Below, piece by piece: positions 23,217-35,209 of a stretch of 64,000 nt of DNA; position 1 is the first letter of the stretch; every line of letters begins with the position of its first letter. Under the pieces are notes generated by a model, which made no database searches, was not told the origin of the DNA, and was given only the letters and a program-made list of their open reading frames with translations. Both the position numbers and the translations under genes were made by a program. Where the stretch lies: NCBI RefSeq assembly GCF_918797505.1, contig NC_092793.1:75265912-75329911 (forward strand). Reading direction: 5' to 3'. This DNA comes from Bemisia tabaci. Taxonomy: Eukaryota; Arthropoda; Insecta; Hemiptera; Aleyrodidae.

Positions 23217-23468
23217 CTGCCGTGCTAAGGAAGAACGCCGTATGAGCCTTCAGACGTTGCCAAGTCTCCTCCGATAAAAATCGAATTTACTGGGAAAATT
23301 GCAAAAATTGTTTTCGAAAACTTTTAGACAGTTTTGTACGCAATTTAAACTAAAATATCTGACAATTTTAGGGAAAAATATGCATGAATGTTGTCAAAAA
23401 TACACGTTTTATTAAGGGAAATTTGGCAACTCTCGAAGGTTTATACGGCGTTCCTCCTTAGCACGTCA
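23217..23468. repeat. MITE, family C, complete (~252 bp)
   Basis: The left end is CGTGCTAAGGAAGAACGCCG, and the right end reads ATACGGCGTTCCTCCTTAGC before ACG. The subterminal blocks TTGCCAAGTCTCC and AAATTTGGCAACTC are also inverted. This is one of the two best-preserved copies. Non-coding. Confidence 0.92.
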
Positions 23469-23563
23469 GAATAGGGTTCACGTGGAAATTGAGGTCCGCC
23501 TTCACGTCAGCGAAGAGCAACAAAATGTAGAGGGAAACACGGGCCAAGTGCCCGAATCCATCT

Positions 23564-23818
23564 CTGCCGTGCTAAGGAAAAACGCCGTATGGATATTCGA
23601 GAGTTGCCAAATTTCTCCGGATAAAACATTCACTTCTGGGGAAAGTTATGCACATTTTTCCGTCGAATGTTCAGATATTTTAGATTAAATTACGAACAAA
23701 ATTATCTTAAAAATTTGAAAAAAAATATTCAAATTTTTTTCAGGAACTTGCGGGTTTTTATTAAAGGAAGTCTGGCAACGTCTAAAGGCTCATACGGCGT
23801 TTTTCCTTAGCAAGGCGG
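23564..23818. repeat. MITE, family C, complete (~255 bp)
   Basis: The left end CGTGCTAAGGAAAAACGCCG and the right end CATACGGCGTTTTTCCTTAG form the terminal inverted repeats. It lies only 95 bp from the previous copy. The left third is read through by a 68-codon frame that has no other support. Confidence 0.92.
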
Positions 23819-23819
23819 A

Positions 23820-24395
23820 TCTCTCTGGACGTCAATCCCGGAGCCGGAGCGGGATGTCGGGAAGATCCCTCGATCCCGAGAGTCGTAACCTGGGTCGTGT
23901 CGACGCTCGAGGGATCTGGCCGAGGGGGCTGCGGCGAGGTGCAAAGAGTCAAGGGTGGTGTCGCGTCGGGGAGACACGGAGGCGCGGCCGGGTGAAGGGC
24001 GAGGGCGAGGGGTTAAAAAATGAATGGGTAAACGCTGAAAATGTCAACAAAACGAGCTCGACGACCCGCCTTCTCCTTGTCGAACCGCGTTTCGGGGTGT
24101 CCAGGCCAACTCTTCGGCATACCGCCAAATTCCTCGTCCCGGGCCCCGGCTGAACCTTCACCCGCCTCCCCCTCTGTCCGCGCCAAGGGAAGATTTACCG
24201 TTGCCAAAATTATCCGCCGAGGTTTCCTCCTTTAAGGAGGTATCCCCCCCCCCCCCCAAAAAAAAACATGGTGTTGAGGATCGGGGGTCTGCAACAAGGT
24301 ATGGATTGAAGCTCTACGAAACATCTTAACTCTTCAATATTTCACGAGGGTAACCAGTGATTCAATGGGAAGTCTCGAAGTCCACTTGTAAGCGA
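23820..24395. other. GC-rich unassigned segment
   Basis: High CpG content at 23840-24200 with a 99-codon plus frame rich in Arg/Gly and shadow frames on the other strand. A 14-nt C run occupies 24244-24257. No protein family recognised and no exon boundaries argued. Confidence 0.4.
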
Positions 24396-24397
24396 AA

Positions 24398-24661
24398 CAT
24401 ATCGACGGTGAAACTACCAAACCACGTATCTCGGTTTGCGACGTCGCAGACTTCCTGTCATACTTTATTTTTTAAATGAAAAGCTACTTAACGTCCAGTC
24501 TTGAAAATTTCCGTGATTTTTCCTCTTCGTGCGGAGAAAATTCTGTGAAAATTTCAAGGAATGATATTGATTTGGTCTACTTCAAAAAAATAAAATGTGA
24601 GCGGAGATTTTTAAACACCGCAAACGAGATACGTGGTTTGGTAGTTTCACCGTCGATATGT
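24398..24661. repeat. Inverted-repeat element, family A, complete (264 bp)
   Basis: The left end CATATCGACGGTGAAACTAC continues with CAAACCACGTATCTCGGTTTGC. The right end is its complement with a single missing base over 42 bp. The next ~25 bp (CAGACTTCCTGTCATACTTT) is the signature kept in the partial copies elsewhere. The centre contains a short open frame that is not conserved. Confidence 0.92.
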
Positions 24662-24713
24662 GTGTGCTGTTCACAATTGATAGAAAAAAACAACTTAATC
24701 GGCCCAAAACATT

Positions 24714-24802
24714 AACAGAGAAACAACTTAAAACGGGATTAAGGCCGCAAATAATACTACAATATTTGCGGCCTTAGTCCCGTTTTAAGTTGTTTCTCCG
24801 TT
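24714..24802. repeat. Near-perfect hairpin with 40-bp arms, family L
   Basis: The left arm AACAGAGAAACAACTTAAAA(CGGGATTAAGG...) and the right arm (...CCTTAGTCCCG)TTTTAAGTTGTTTCTCCGTT pair over about 40 bp with two mismatches, separated by an ~8-bp loop. TTCACAATTGAT occurs 43 bp before the left arm and again directly at the right arm, so it may be a remnant of a duplicated target. Confidence 0.92.
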
Positions 24803-24824
24803 CACAATTGATTAACATTGGAAA

Positions 24825-24960
24825 AAGACTCTCGTGGATCCGGACTCCGGACTCTTAAATAAAGGAAAGAACAAATACTCTTGATTCAAGTGGAATCGAG
24901 AGCCAAGCCTCTGATTCGGACATTCCGTTTTCTTGGTGAAAAAAGTAGGCGGAAAGTAAA
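24825..24960. repeat. Diverged relative of the 43124 element, family K
   Basis: GGACTCCGGACTCTTAAATA, AATACTCTTGATTCAAG and the closing TTGGTGAAAAAAG follow the order seen in the complete element at 43124-43348. The ends are poorly kept. Confidence 0.45.
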
Positions 24961-24964
24961 AAAA

Positions 24965-25890
24965 AAATGCGCCTTACCCTCGGCAAAACACTAAGTGTAA
25001 GACTATAGATGCAGGGAAATGAAGCTCTGCACGACCGAGGAAACTGAAATTCAAAGCACAATCCTTTGCGGTATTATTCAATTGAGGCACTTACGCCATG
25101 TGACTCCACGGTGGAACCTTCGCTCCTCGCAGACCACCCACAGGGCAGAAGTCTTTCCGGTGCGTGCCAACTGGATTAACGGATTATAAATGGTGGCCGG
25201 GGGGGGGGAGGAGGGGGGGGCGAGGGATCCCAAAGTAAAGCTCACTACTGGGAGCCTAAACAGAACCTGTTTTCGCGCACGTTTTTGGCGAGAGTAGTAC
25301 TACGCCCGATCGAATATCTTCTTTTTTAATGGAGCGGGGCCCGATGTAGTGATGTAGCAATTAGATTCAATTTACGGATGATAAACGTCATTCATTAAGA
25401 AAACCGCGCGATCCGCAGACAGCCTTGTTAAGGTTCAAAGGTCATCCCGCGCTCGACTCTCCTATCTCGGGCCCTGGACTAGGCGCAGCTCCACTCATCC
25501 ACGCTCGGATACGCTTGAGCTTTTGATTTCGAAACGAGAAATTTTACAAAAAATTATTGAATCGGTCTCTGGTAGAAGGGCGTAAGTCCAAATACTTTTG
25601 ATTGATGTATTTTTGGTCTCCTGTATAGGGACTGGCATCGAGAAAGATAGAGGCGATCATGATTTTGGGGGGCCTCTCTAGGTCTATAAGGGATTTTCCC
25701 TCAGAGGAAGAGGGGGTCCGGGAGTCCTCCCCCGGAAAATTTCCGAAAAATAAGTGCTTCACTACGTCACTCGAATTGTTTCTCACTCGTTCCAATCAGT
25801 TCGCCTGCAATACCTCGATAGGCAATGTGAGCGGCTAAGAAGCAGTATTAGCTGATCGCCGCATCTCGGCCACCTTCACTCGGTTCAGCT
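24965..25890. other. Unassigned, no gene seen
   Basis: Contains two G runs (25199-25208 and 25213-25220) and mixed-composition sequence. No coding or repeat unit noted. Confidence 0.4.
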
Positions 25891-25891
25891 G

Positions 25892-26250
25892 CACAGAAAA
25901 TAAAATATTTGCTAAAATGGCAAAAAATGGTTTGCGATTTCTGCAATTCGCTGTTTTTGCTAAAATGCCCACCCTCGTGGCGAGGACGGCAAAACAACTT
26001 GCAAAAATAGTAATTTTACTGAGCGAAAATAGCAAACTATAATAATTTTGCGAAAATAACATTACTAGTTTATGCTGTTCTTGCTAAAACTTTCGCTAAT
26101 TTTGCAAAATGCTTGCCGAAGCAACGTATGGTTTTCTCCATGCTAAAATATTCTCTACTTTAGCAAATCTCAATATTTGCGATTTTCACTTCACTCTAAA
26201 ATCAATCGCTACTTTAGCAATCTCAATATTGCGATTTTCACCACCTCATA
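25892..26250. repeat. Stretch built from short TTTGCTAAAA-type motifs
   Basis: GCAAA, TTTGC, TGCTAAAAT and TAGCAAA recur more than a dozen times in both orientations. A 34-bp piece starting TCTACTTTAGCAAATCTC is repeated about 58 bp later with a 3-base loss. The start CACAGAAAATAAAA resembles the CACTGAAAAAA ends of family K, whose interiors are also made of short reiterated motifs. Confidence 0.55.
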
Positions 26251-26254
26251 CAAG

Positions 26255-29200
26255 TCATACATTGCTGTTTTTACTCTTAAAAATGCTATTTGTACAATTT
26301 AATTTTGCTGAATTGCTGAGTGCGTGTACATGCACTCTGGCTCTTCCCTAGATATTGCAGTTTGTTATTATTTTCCCCTCTATTTCGACTAACTTTGCCC
26401 GGAAGGAAGGTAGCCTCTTTGAATAAATGGATCAATTTCGCTGAAACGAGTGCAATGAGGTCTAGAATTTCGCCCCAGGTGGTTTAAAATTATTGGTCAT
26501 TGAGGGCTTAAAATAATTCAAAAGCTGCTTCCATCCGACGAGATGTTCCTGGCAGCCCGAACAATAACACGATTGGTCTCAGTAGAGCACGACGTTTGAA
26601 ATTGCCGTATTAACTGCGCATCATTTATGCAGCATCATTAAAGTGCCCGGTTTAAAAGTGCATAAACGTTCGCAAACGGTTATAAAGCCGTGGTTTTATC
26701 AAAGATGAAGACCGCGTTGCCCCGGAGATTCGACCCTCTCCATAAACGAACGTTGGAAGTATCGAAATAATCGACTTTCGATCCTCGCGTTGCTCCAACG
26801 TAAGAAGCTATTGAAAAGTATCGATTCGCGCGGGGAACCACCGCGCTGAAAAGCTTATGATTTAGCATTTTAATTACGCGGGAGAGCCCGGGACTGGACA
26901 TCAAGATCAAATGTTGTATTTTATGCATCGCTTGCTTATTGTGTGGTAAGTGCTATGTCCCTCTAAAACAGAACCGTTTATCTCCGATGGAGACCCTGTG
27001 CAGATTTGCGGTTTTTGCCCGGCAAGGCAGTGCTGCAGCCGACCATGGCGACCATGCAGGGTTTCACGGTTAATAACGCAGGCTCGTAAGAACGCGTTAT
27101 TCATTATCGCCCCAGGAGCGTTGCCACTGATAAGGTCCTTTCGCGAGACCCTAATCCTTTCGATCCTTTGTGCTGAGGACAAACTTTAGCCAGTAAAAAT
27201 GTTTCCTGCTTCTTGTGGTCATCTTGCCTCTGATGAAGTCACATTATTTCGGTATGAAAATAGAATTTGCAGGTGTGGGGAAGTTCGTTGTAGGGTGCAA
27301 AAAATACCGCATGAGCTAAACAACTCGAATAAATATCTGTAGAGAGTAAAAAGCAGAGTGATTCAGTCGAATGCTTTTTAAAAAGAGGATAAAATTATTG
27401 AAACGGAGCAAAAGTATGATGTAACTGCAGTTTGTGATATATAACGATAAATAAAAATTACAGGTTAAATGTCGCATTTAATGCCAAAAAAACTGTTGAA
27501 ATTTTCAAATTCTCCTTCTTTAACAATAAATGCTCCGTCTTTACAGCACTTCAAGTCTGTCCTTCCGAGGTTTCACTTCCGAATCAGAAAATCCCTGGTG
27601 GAAGTTCAAAATTACGTATATTGAGTTGCGACGCTATAGATTTTTCTACAGATTTTATTTTTCTTGAAATTGAATTATTGCTCGATACATAAAGACACGA
27701 AGGTACGAAAAAACCAAAAATTTGCGGTGTGATATTGGATCTTTTTTTTTCTTTCTTTTTTTCCTACAGAAATATGAGGAGAATCGTGAGTTTAAAACTA
27801 TGAAAATGAATAAAATCTTAATTCGATATCAAACTTAATTTCTTCCGCAACAAAATATCTCGTCTTTTGACACTATCACCTACATCAACCTTACACTCAC
27901 CGCCCTCTTGCGATGGAGATCCTTTTAAGTTGGCTCTCGTGCATTTATACGTGTGCGAAACAATCGATTTTGAGGGAGACTCCCGAATTAGAATCGATTA
28001 TTTTCATGCTTTTAAATAGAGGAGAAACAAAATCGCTGCACGCTAAACAGTGAAGCTGTGCCCAATACACTCCTGGGGCAGGGGGGTGGGGGCGATGCAT
28101 ATGCAGCGGGTATTTTTGTCTTGTCGGTTTAATTAGTGGCAAAGAGCACTCAAAGGTCGCGACAGTATTACCATATCGCGGATGCCCTTTGTGTTAAAGG
28201 CCACCCAAGCCCCTCACCCCTCACTCCCCCCCACCCCGGCGGCCAACACCTCTGGCGCGGTGTCATCGCTACAATGTTTCGCTTTTTTCAGGCGCCTTTA
28301 ATTCCGAAAGGGGCTGCATTTGAGGCGTCTCGTGCTTGCCCGCCGAATCGACAGAATATTAGGTGTTATCCTGATGAAATAGCGTATTTTATCGAGGGAT
28401 TTGGCAACCCTCCGCGATTTCGACGCATGTTCTTCCCGCTATGACTCACGCATGGATACGCGCTACCACGGTTCGCGGGCACCGATGCGCGTGCTCGCCA
28501 AACTTCGCGGAAAATTCTTCGAAAAAAGCCGGGAAATTGAGTATTTATCGTCGCTCCTCTGACAACTTCTTGGATTTTAAATAAGATAAAATTCGTATTT
28601 TGACCCAAAAATTTCCTATGGACTTTAATTTTTCTTTGATCTTTAGGTTATCAACGATAATTTTATGCAGTCTCCTTGATCGCCGAATAATAAGAGCCTG
28701 AAAATTAGATTCTTTTGAAATAATCACTCTAAAACTTACAGTGTATCGATTCATACTCTAGCATGAATTGCGACAATGTAGGATCAGCCTGAATAATGTA
28801 ACGTATAGACTTCAATCCCCGAAACGAGACTAAATTCTTAAGAGAATATAGCACCCTGGACAATAGTGAGTCATTCATGTCGCTTCTGTGCTCAGCAATA
28901 ACCACGTGAGTAAGATGGAAATCTTGGGGAGATACAAGGTTCTCACAAAGGCCGTCAGATCAAGGGTCCGATTATCTGCGGCGCGGTTCGCATATTGCAA
29001 AGAAGTTGAAAACCGCCCCTCCAATCCCTTTAGAAAAATGTATTACTCGGCTCGTTAAACTTTATGAGGTTCATTCATAAAAAAGTTGCGTCACTCGAAT
29101 CATTGAATCTGGCAAATCTTTTTATCGGGTTCGAGGTTTCATAAATCAAAATAATATTTTACATTGATGTCTAACAGCAAGGAATAATGCCGATCTATTT

Positions 29201-30850
29201 CCTTTTCTACCTGATAACATGATAACTGATGCAACTTACTTACACCTATACCCTTAACCCTCTGGCTAGATTGCAGAGAACAATAGAATTGCTTTTGCGC
29301 TTAATTAAATGCTGCACGGACATGAATGATTTTAAGTAAATTTGCCTAATTCTAAATACGATGGATCATTTTCATTACTGAGGAAGCTAGATTTATGTTT
29401 GAGGCACTGTGGCTGGGATTAGAAGAATATTTGAAATCAAAAGTGGAAAGCCATCAGTATACTTTGTAACTATTAAAGAGACATTTTCCCCAGTGGTTTT
29501 CATGTATTTGAAAGGCAAAATGAAAAATTTGGATGGGAATTATCCTTATTATTGTTATGAAAACTGACTGCTTCTGTTTGATGTCCTTCGAGCATTACGA
29601 ATACGCTAAGTGGGCGAAAAGATTTACTTTATTTAGACAACAATTAATTAAGTTGTGGGAAGGGATGGACAGAAAAAGGCATCATTTACATTTATTTCAA
29701 AGCACAGGATGCTTAAATACTAAACTTTGAACCAACATTTTTTCCCCGATGTGATCGAAAATTTTTTTTTCATGTAATGCTAACCAGATGGAATGGACTG
29801 AAGTGCCCCCAAAATTGCCCCAAAAACTACAGAAAAACAAAACAAATAAAATAGTGTATTTTCTTCGGAAAATACACCAATAAATATAACGCATTCGATT
29901 AGCGTATGAAAGAATGATGCGCATGAAGGAAGACATCACGTTTTCAAGTAAGGAGAGAATTATCGCGAGGCCGAAAAATATGATAAAATGGAGCTAGGCG
30001 GGAGAGCGCGAGGTCACCAGAATCGCCAAGAGTCGGAAATTGTTCTTGCTCCCTGTTTAAGAAAACGCATAAAAAAATAACCCATCATAAAAAAGAGAAT
30101 GAAACCGACAGCAGAAGCGAGGCTTTAAGACGCTGCTTTCTTGCAGGCCTACCTGGGCATCACTAATGTTGTTAGAGGGAGACCATCACGTTATCCAAGT
30201 TGCCGAACTTCTACAAAAATATTTAGTCTATACCTAGGCATGGCATAGAAGGAGGGTCTGGAACTTTAAAATTGATTCTAATACTCAGAAAATGATAAAT
30301 AGTACAAAAAAGAAACATGCGTATGGCTTCAGACTAAGAATGGCAAAGTTGACTAGAGACATTTTAAATGACGTAATCTTAACTTTTTCCTTACCACTTT
30401 TTTCAATATGCTACAGGTTACGAACAGGTCTGATTACAGGTTTTTAGGCTGAAATGATTCTCCTAGGTTCAGTTTAGCACGATGAGAGCATTGAAAATTT
30501 TGATAAGACATGTGGTGCACATTTTCCTACGTCGGTCGTACAAGGCAAATCCAATATTATCACTCCACTTCCAAACAAGGCGCGTCTTTCACAAGGCGCA
30601 GAGTAGTTAGCTATTCTTATACCGCAGCATATACACCACAGGAAAAAGCTTTATCAGCGTAAATTTCCGCTTAAAAATATGTGTTGTTTCTAAAAAATTT
30701 ATTTCAATATTCAAACTTATCATGGCAATTAAGATAATTTCAAAATTATAAAGACTATTTATTCATTGGACTTTGAGTTTCAATTGAATTGTAATAAAAA
30801 TATTTGAAACATATTTTTATCATTTGATTTTAAGAATCACAGTCGGAATT
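26255..30850. other. Long unassigned, AT-rich stretch
   Basis: Sub-regions: 26560-26930 and 27000-27180 are less AT-rich and repeat-free, with overlapping 80-90 codon frames lacking recognisable domains. 27741-27766 is a pyrimidine tract. 28200-28250 is C-rich. 28380-28445 faintly resembles a family C right end. 28860-30850 is AT-rich with nothing identified. Confidence 0.4.
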
Positions 30851-30854
30851 ATTT

Positions 30855-30914
30855 GTACGAAAAGGAACTATGTTGTACAAAAAAACTATGCACATGGTTC
30901 CTTTTTTAGCCTAG
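30855..30914 (-). repeat. Diverged palindromic element, family I
   Basis: GTACGAAAAGGAACTATGTT and CATGGTTCCTTTTTTAGCC reproduce the AAAGGAACTATGTGCAT arms of family I in inverse layout. The outer GGACGTA ends have decayed. Confidence 0.6.
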
Positions 30915-30919
30915 GAAAT

Positions 30920-31740
30920 AAACTTATACCAATCTTAAAATTAGACAAACGAGTATGAAATACAACTTAAAAATGTTAAGAAATCTTCGTAAATAATTTG
31001 TTCAACTGCGGACGATAAATTAAGGTGAAAAGTTATTTAAAATGCTTTCTCCAGGTATGACCAGTGTATTTTTCATTATCAGATTTTGAAAGGAGGCTCT
31101 TCAGATTTACCATAATATTGGTCTCGCTTCAACTCACGCTGACAACACCGCATCACATATTCACGCAACTAATCAGCCGTCAAAATGGCCGCATAACACA
31201 ATTCGTTCCCAAAACGAAGCGATGAGCTTGAACCCGACAGAACGGATAGGCGCTGCCTAGAGTCAATGTAACAATTTTAATTTTTTCCCATTTTATTTCA
31301 CTTCATTTTTTTAATATTTTTTACAGACTCACGCGCCCTTCTCTGCTCGTGGAAAAAGTGGACTCGACGGTGGACTTCACTTTAGACCCGATCTAGTGGC
31401 GGCGTGTCAACGTTCTGGGAGTTTCTCCATCTACTAAATCAAAGCCCTTGGCACCCAGATTTCGGAGTAGAATTGGAATGTTGGGGTTTCACGTCAGAAT
31501 CCGTCTTGCAATGGTTTGTTCGGCAGACCTATACGCACTCATATTTCACTGTTCATTGTGTCTGAAATTCTTGGGTATTGTCATATTTTTTTAATACTCC
31601 AAAAATGTGAACTAAAAAATAGGCTGTTAATCTGTACAAATACATTGTAAAAAAAAGGCTCAGAAATTAAATTGAAAGAGGAAAAAAATCGAGTGTCGAC
31701 GAAACCGAATACAGGGGAGGCGTATTCGAGGCTATTTTTT
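30920..31740. other. Unassigned, AT-rich
   Basis: No open frame above 60 codons and no repeat family identified. Confidence 0.45.
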
Positions 31741-31744
31741 AAAC

Positions 31745-32310
31745 TTTTCCTCCGAAGTTAAACGACACCTTATTGGCAACATAGAGCGGATCGTTGCGTG
31801 ATTACACCTAGCGCCATCGCGCCTTCAATTTTGCAGACGCAACACGGACATCCATTAAGTACGAATAGTTGTATCTCTGCGCCGTCGTCAACGCGCTTCC
31901 TTTTTCGTTGCTATATCATCATATTGTGTCTGTTTTCGTTTGTTTTATTTTTGGTGTGGCTTCAAAGGCTGCGTAAGCAACACAGCAAAATGAAGAGGAG
32001 ATACAATCGGAGCTCCTACTTTGACTTTTCTCCCGAATCTAAGGGAAATTTCATTGGCAGCATTGCGAGTTTACGCCTCGCTCCATAGCTCCTTCAATTT
32101 TGCAGACGCAACACGGACATCCATTAAGTACGAATAGTTGTATCTCTGCGCCGTCGTCAACGCGCTTCCTTTTTCCTTGCTATATCACCATATTAAAGTT
32201 TGTTTTCATTTGTCTTCTTTTTGTTGGTTGCATGAGCAACACAGCAAAGGAGGCTTGTAATCGGACCTCGTACTTTAACTTTTCTCCCGAATCTGAGGAA
32301 AAGAGGGTTA
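31745..32310 (+). repeat. Second tandem array of ~270-bp units, family B
   Basis: The landmark CCTTCAATTTTGCAG recurs at 31822 and 32091, a 269-bp period. The stretch from ACACCTTATTGGCAACATAG onward is nearly identical to 375-600. The two arrays therefore descend from a common unit and not from independent drift. Frames of 96 and 116 codons across this array are read-throughs of repeat DNA. Confidence 0.9.
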
Positions 32311-32314
32311 TTCA

Positions 32315-33635
32315 AAATCGGGGATTTGGCCCCCCTCATGGATTTTGCCCGGAGTTGGATATGTTGTTCCTTATCACAAGACATGCCTTTTTCCGGCATT
32401 GGCAAGTTCACCCAAAATTTTTCCCGCGCGCTACAGCGTTGCCAAATTGAAAACGTGAAAATTCTGTAAGTAGCATTAAAATTGAGCTATGAAGTCGCGG
32501 TTTGGACGAAATTTTTTTTAAAAAATGGGCTATTTAAGAATATGTCAATGATTTTAATGTCGTATCAATTTTGACATGCATTGTTGCCAATTTTTCGATT
32601 TTTAAATTCGACAAATTTTACAAATCCGCAATTATCACAAAAGGGCTTTACTTTTATTTGAATAAAAAGTTGTCTCATCGATAGTTCGTTTAATGCCGCA
32701 TCTATCGATATATTGTAGCTCGCATGAACATTTTTTGTTCGCGAGATATGACCATTTTTTTAAACAGCTTTATGGAGTGACGACGCTTGTTGAGTCCAGG
32801 CAGATATAAATTTTAGCATCCAAAAACACCGGGTAGCATTAATTCCATGCTTTTCTATGTAATTTTTGACGCTGAATCCGAATGTGAACATTTCATAAAA
32901 AAGTTGTCGCTCGAAAGTTGCCAAATTTGGCAAAAATGGCTTAAAATCGGCCTTTTTTGCGGATTATGGCCAGTGACTTGCCAAGAGTTGATCAGACGAC
33001 AAAATTGGTTACTTCCACAGTTAAAACTCGTTAAACTTTCTATAAGCTGAATCAATATCGTCTTTGATGGAGTTATATACGGCAGTTGAGGATGCCGGAG
33101 GGTGAAAAAGTGCCATTAAAAGGATAAAAATTTAAAAAAGAAGTATTTTTTACCTCAAAAAATGTAGAAATAAAATAGATAATAGTTCGAAAACTTTCAA
33201 AATCAATGTACTGAAGTACGAATCAATTGAACCCAACTTGGGACTTCGCGTTTATAAAAGTCGTCGGCATCGAAAATTTAACCTACGCAAACGCGGAAAA
33301 TGCGAGAAAAAAATCGGATCGTGCTTGAAGAGCGTTTGGCAACGAAGAAGATGCATTCCGTCCGGTTGCCGAGTTCCTATAGTCCATGATCAATGGAGCT
33401 GCGGCGGGAATGCGGCAATTTGTTTCCCTCCCGGGCCGGGACCCTATTAGTCAGAATTTTTGTCGCTGAGTGATGAATCGGGCGGCGGAAATTTGAAGCG
33501 CTCCCGCCCGGTCGGGACCGGGGCCGCGGCAACCGGTTCCACGGCCCGCGATGCGTTTTGCAGCACGTTCCGTTGGGACCCGACCGGTTCGAGTTCGGCA
33601 GCCGTTTCCGCGCTCGCGGTCATTCCATTAATTTC
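32315..33635. other. Unassigned; GC-rich from 33360
   Basis: 32410-33100 is AT-rich, with repeated short words such as TTGCCAAAT and AAAAAGTTGTC but no defined element. 33360-33620 is GC-rich with open frames on both strands. The 171-codon plus frame (33460-33975) runs through the palindrome at 33641 and is not conserved-looking. Confidence 0.4.
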
Positions 33636-33640
33636 CGAAC

Positions 33641-33718
33641 TGGACGTATCCATGCTAAAAGGGACTATGTGCATAGGGTTCGCGCGAGACATAGTTCCTT
33701 TCAGCACGAATACGTCCA
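33641..33718 (+). repeat. Palindromic element, family I, short form (78 bp)
   Basis: TGGACGTATCCATGCTAAAA pairs with the end ...TCAGCACGAATACGTCCA, and GGGACTATGT pairs with ACATAGTTCC. It is the same length as, and close in sequence to, the copy at 37367-37444. Confidence 0.9.
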
Positions 33719-33719
33719 A

Positions 33720-34335
33720 CTCTACGATTCCTGCCCATTTTCATTGGCGCGATAAATCTCTCCGAAGACGCCGCCCTATCAACTTTCTATTTCCTTGTCC
33801 CTTTTATTTAATTGAATTGTTTATTTGCCCGATCGGGCGGGTTTCATCTCGTCGAATATTTCAACTTGACCTTCGGAGCCGCGGCGCGGCAGACCGTCAA
33901 ATTCCGCTGTTCTTCATTAATACCCGCGCGTGCCCTGTGCCCTATTGGTGGGCGCCTCGGATCATATACCAATAAAGGGCGGATCCAGGGAGCCAGCTAA
34001 TCGCTTTCCTGACCGTTGACCGCTCGCTCTTTCGGCAGTGCGAGATGGAAATAAAAATCGTGGTCCTCCCATTTTCCTATTTCTCCTTGCTGCTCAAATC
34101 TGAGCGAAAGGTAATTGATTCTTGTACCAGAGGAGTCAACTCACTGAAAAAGATCGCCGGGATTTTATATTTCTTCTCGCGGAGATAATTATTCCACCCG
34201 ACACTTTCATTTTAATTCGTCGAATTTCGATTAAAAGTTGAATGCGCTAGGAGAATCACAGTTTGATTAGCGTTTGTTGCGACGGCGCAGCGCAACATGT
34301 GCATTGCGCCCATTTCGGTGCGAGCACGAAAAATC
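33720..34335. other. Unassigned, no gene seen
   Basis: Moderately GC-rich up to 34000, then AT-rich. Frames here are extensions of the 33460 read-through. Confidence 0.4.
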
Positions 34336-34337
34336 AG

Positions 34338-34410
34338 AACGCCTTCAGGTTTTGTTCGTGCAACCCGCGCATCCATGGAGCGCGAATAGTTGCATCCAGG
34401 CGCTGTGATG
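34338..34410 (+). repeat. Stand-alone copy of the family B core
   Basis: ACGCCTTCAGGTTTTG, then GTGCAACCCGCGCATCCATG, then GCGAATAGTTGCATCCAGGC keeps the order and spacing of the ~70-bp core found in the 272-bp units. Confidence 0.65.
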
Positions 34411-34474
34411 GACTATGCCCCCTTTCGCGTATTCGTCGGCTGCAAGACTGAAGAAAATGGAGACAAATTTGATT

Positions 34475-34550
34475 ATGAAGGTAAAATTATCAAACCACGT
34501 ATCTCGGTTTGCGACGTTACAAACCTCCCGTCACATTCAGTATCCGAAGA
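34475..34550 (+). repeat. Partial element, family A (one end)
   Basis: ATCAAACCACGTATCTCGGT and TTGCGACGTTACA match one end of the complete copy at 24398, followed by the CCCGTCACATT signature. The other end is not found. Confidence 0.75.
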
Positions 34551-34554
34551 AGGC

Positions 34555-35130
34555 CTAGTTGTCGTTTTTGCTCAACATGTTGTTTGTTTTTTCCGGTGTT
34601 TGACGATTTATTCTAAATATTTTGCTCAGCAGGAGGATTTGTGTGCAAAAATTAAAAACTAGCGAACATTTTGAAACCTACAAATGGAACATATTTAGAG
34701 GCATGTGTTTTGGTAGGTATTTTGCCACCGCTGTGATAATTGCTCCAAGATATATCTTTGCAGCTGATTGGTTGACATTGAAATGTCAAATGGCATCACA
34801 TGGTGGTATCCTGTGACAGTATGACACTCGAACTATTATCAGATTTTTAGAGAGAGAGATTCGATTCACAGAAAGGAATCCACAAGACTTCATGGACAAA
34901 TGCACAGCCATGAAAGGATGTCACAGGATCACCACTGACTTGAAAATATGAGCAAAAACTGAGTCATAGAGTAGCTTGAGGAGCAGTTGATGTATTTTTT
35001 ATTTCTTTTTAAGCTATTCTGGACTTTCTTAAACTTGAAACCAATGTGAAGCGACACCTTTGTCGCTGGAGGTTCCGAGTATCGATATCGATATGAGACT
35101 AAACCATAACAATACCCCTCTTGAAACAGA
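34555..35130. other. Unassigned, no gene seen
   Basis: AT-rich, with short frames only. Confidence 0.4.
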
Positions 35131-35135
35131 CGAAC

Positions 35136-35206
35136 GGTTCGCCTTCAAAGACCACTGTAGGCAATTCCGCACAATTATGTATGAATAGTTATCTACTCTG
35201 CGCCTT
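35136..35206 (+). repeat. Stand-alone, diverged copy of the family B core
   Basis: GGTTCGCCTTCAAAG, GTAGGCAATTCCGC and TATGAATAGTTATCTACTCT before GCGCC follow the core layout. Confidence 0.5.
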
Positions 35207-35209
35207 ACA

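Noticed and set aside
28380..28445. Possible family C right end
   Set aside because: Only TTTGGCAACCCTC and a loose GACGCATGTTCTTCCC agree. The terminal CTTAGCACG is absent.
33460..33975. 171-codon plus-strand frame
   Set aside because: It runs through the 78-bp palindromic element and has equal-quality frames on the opposite strand. Likely a GC-composition artefact.
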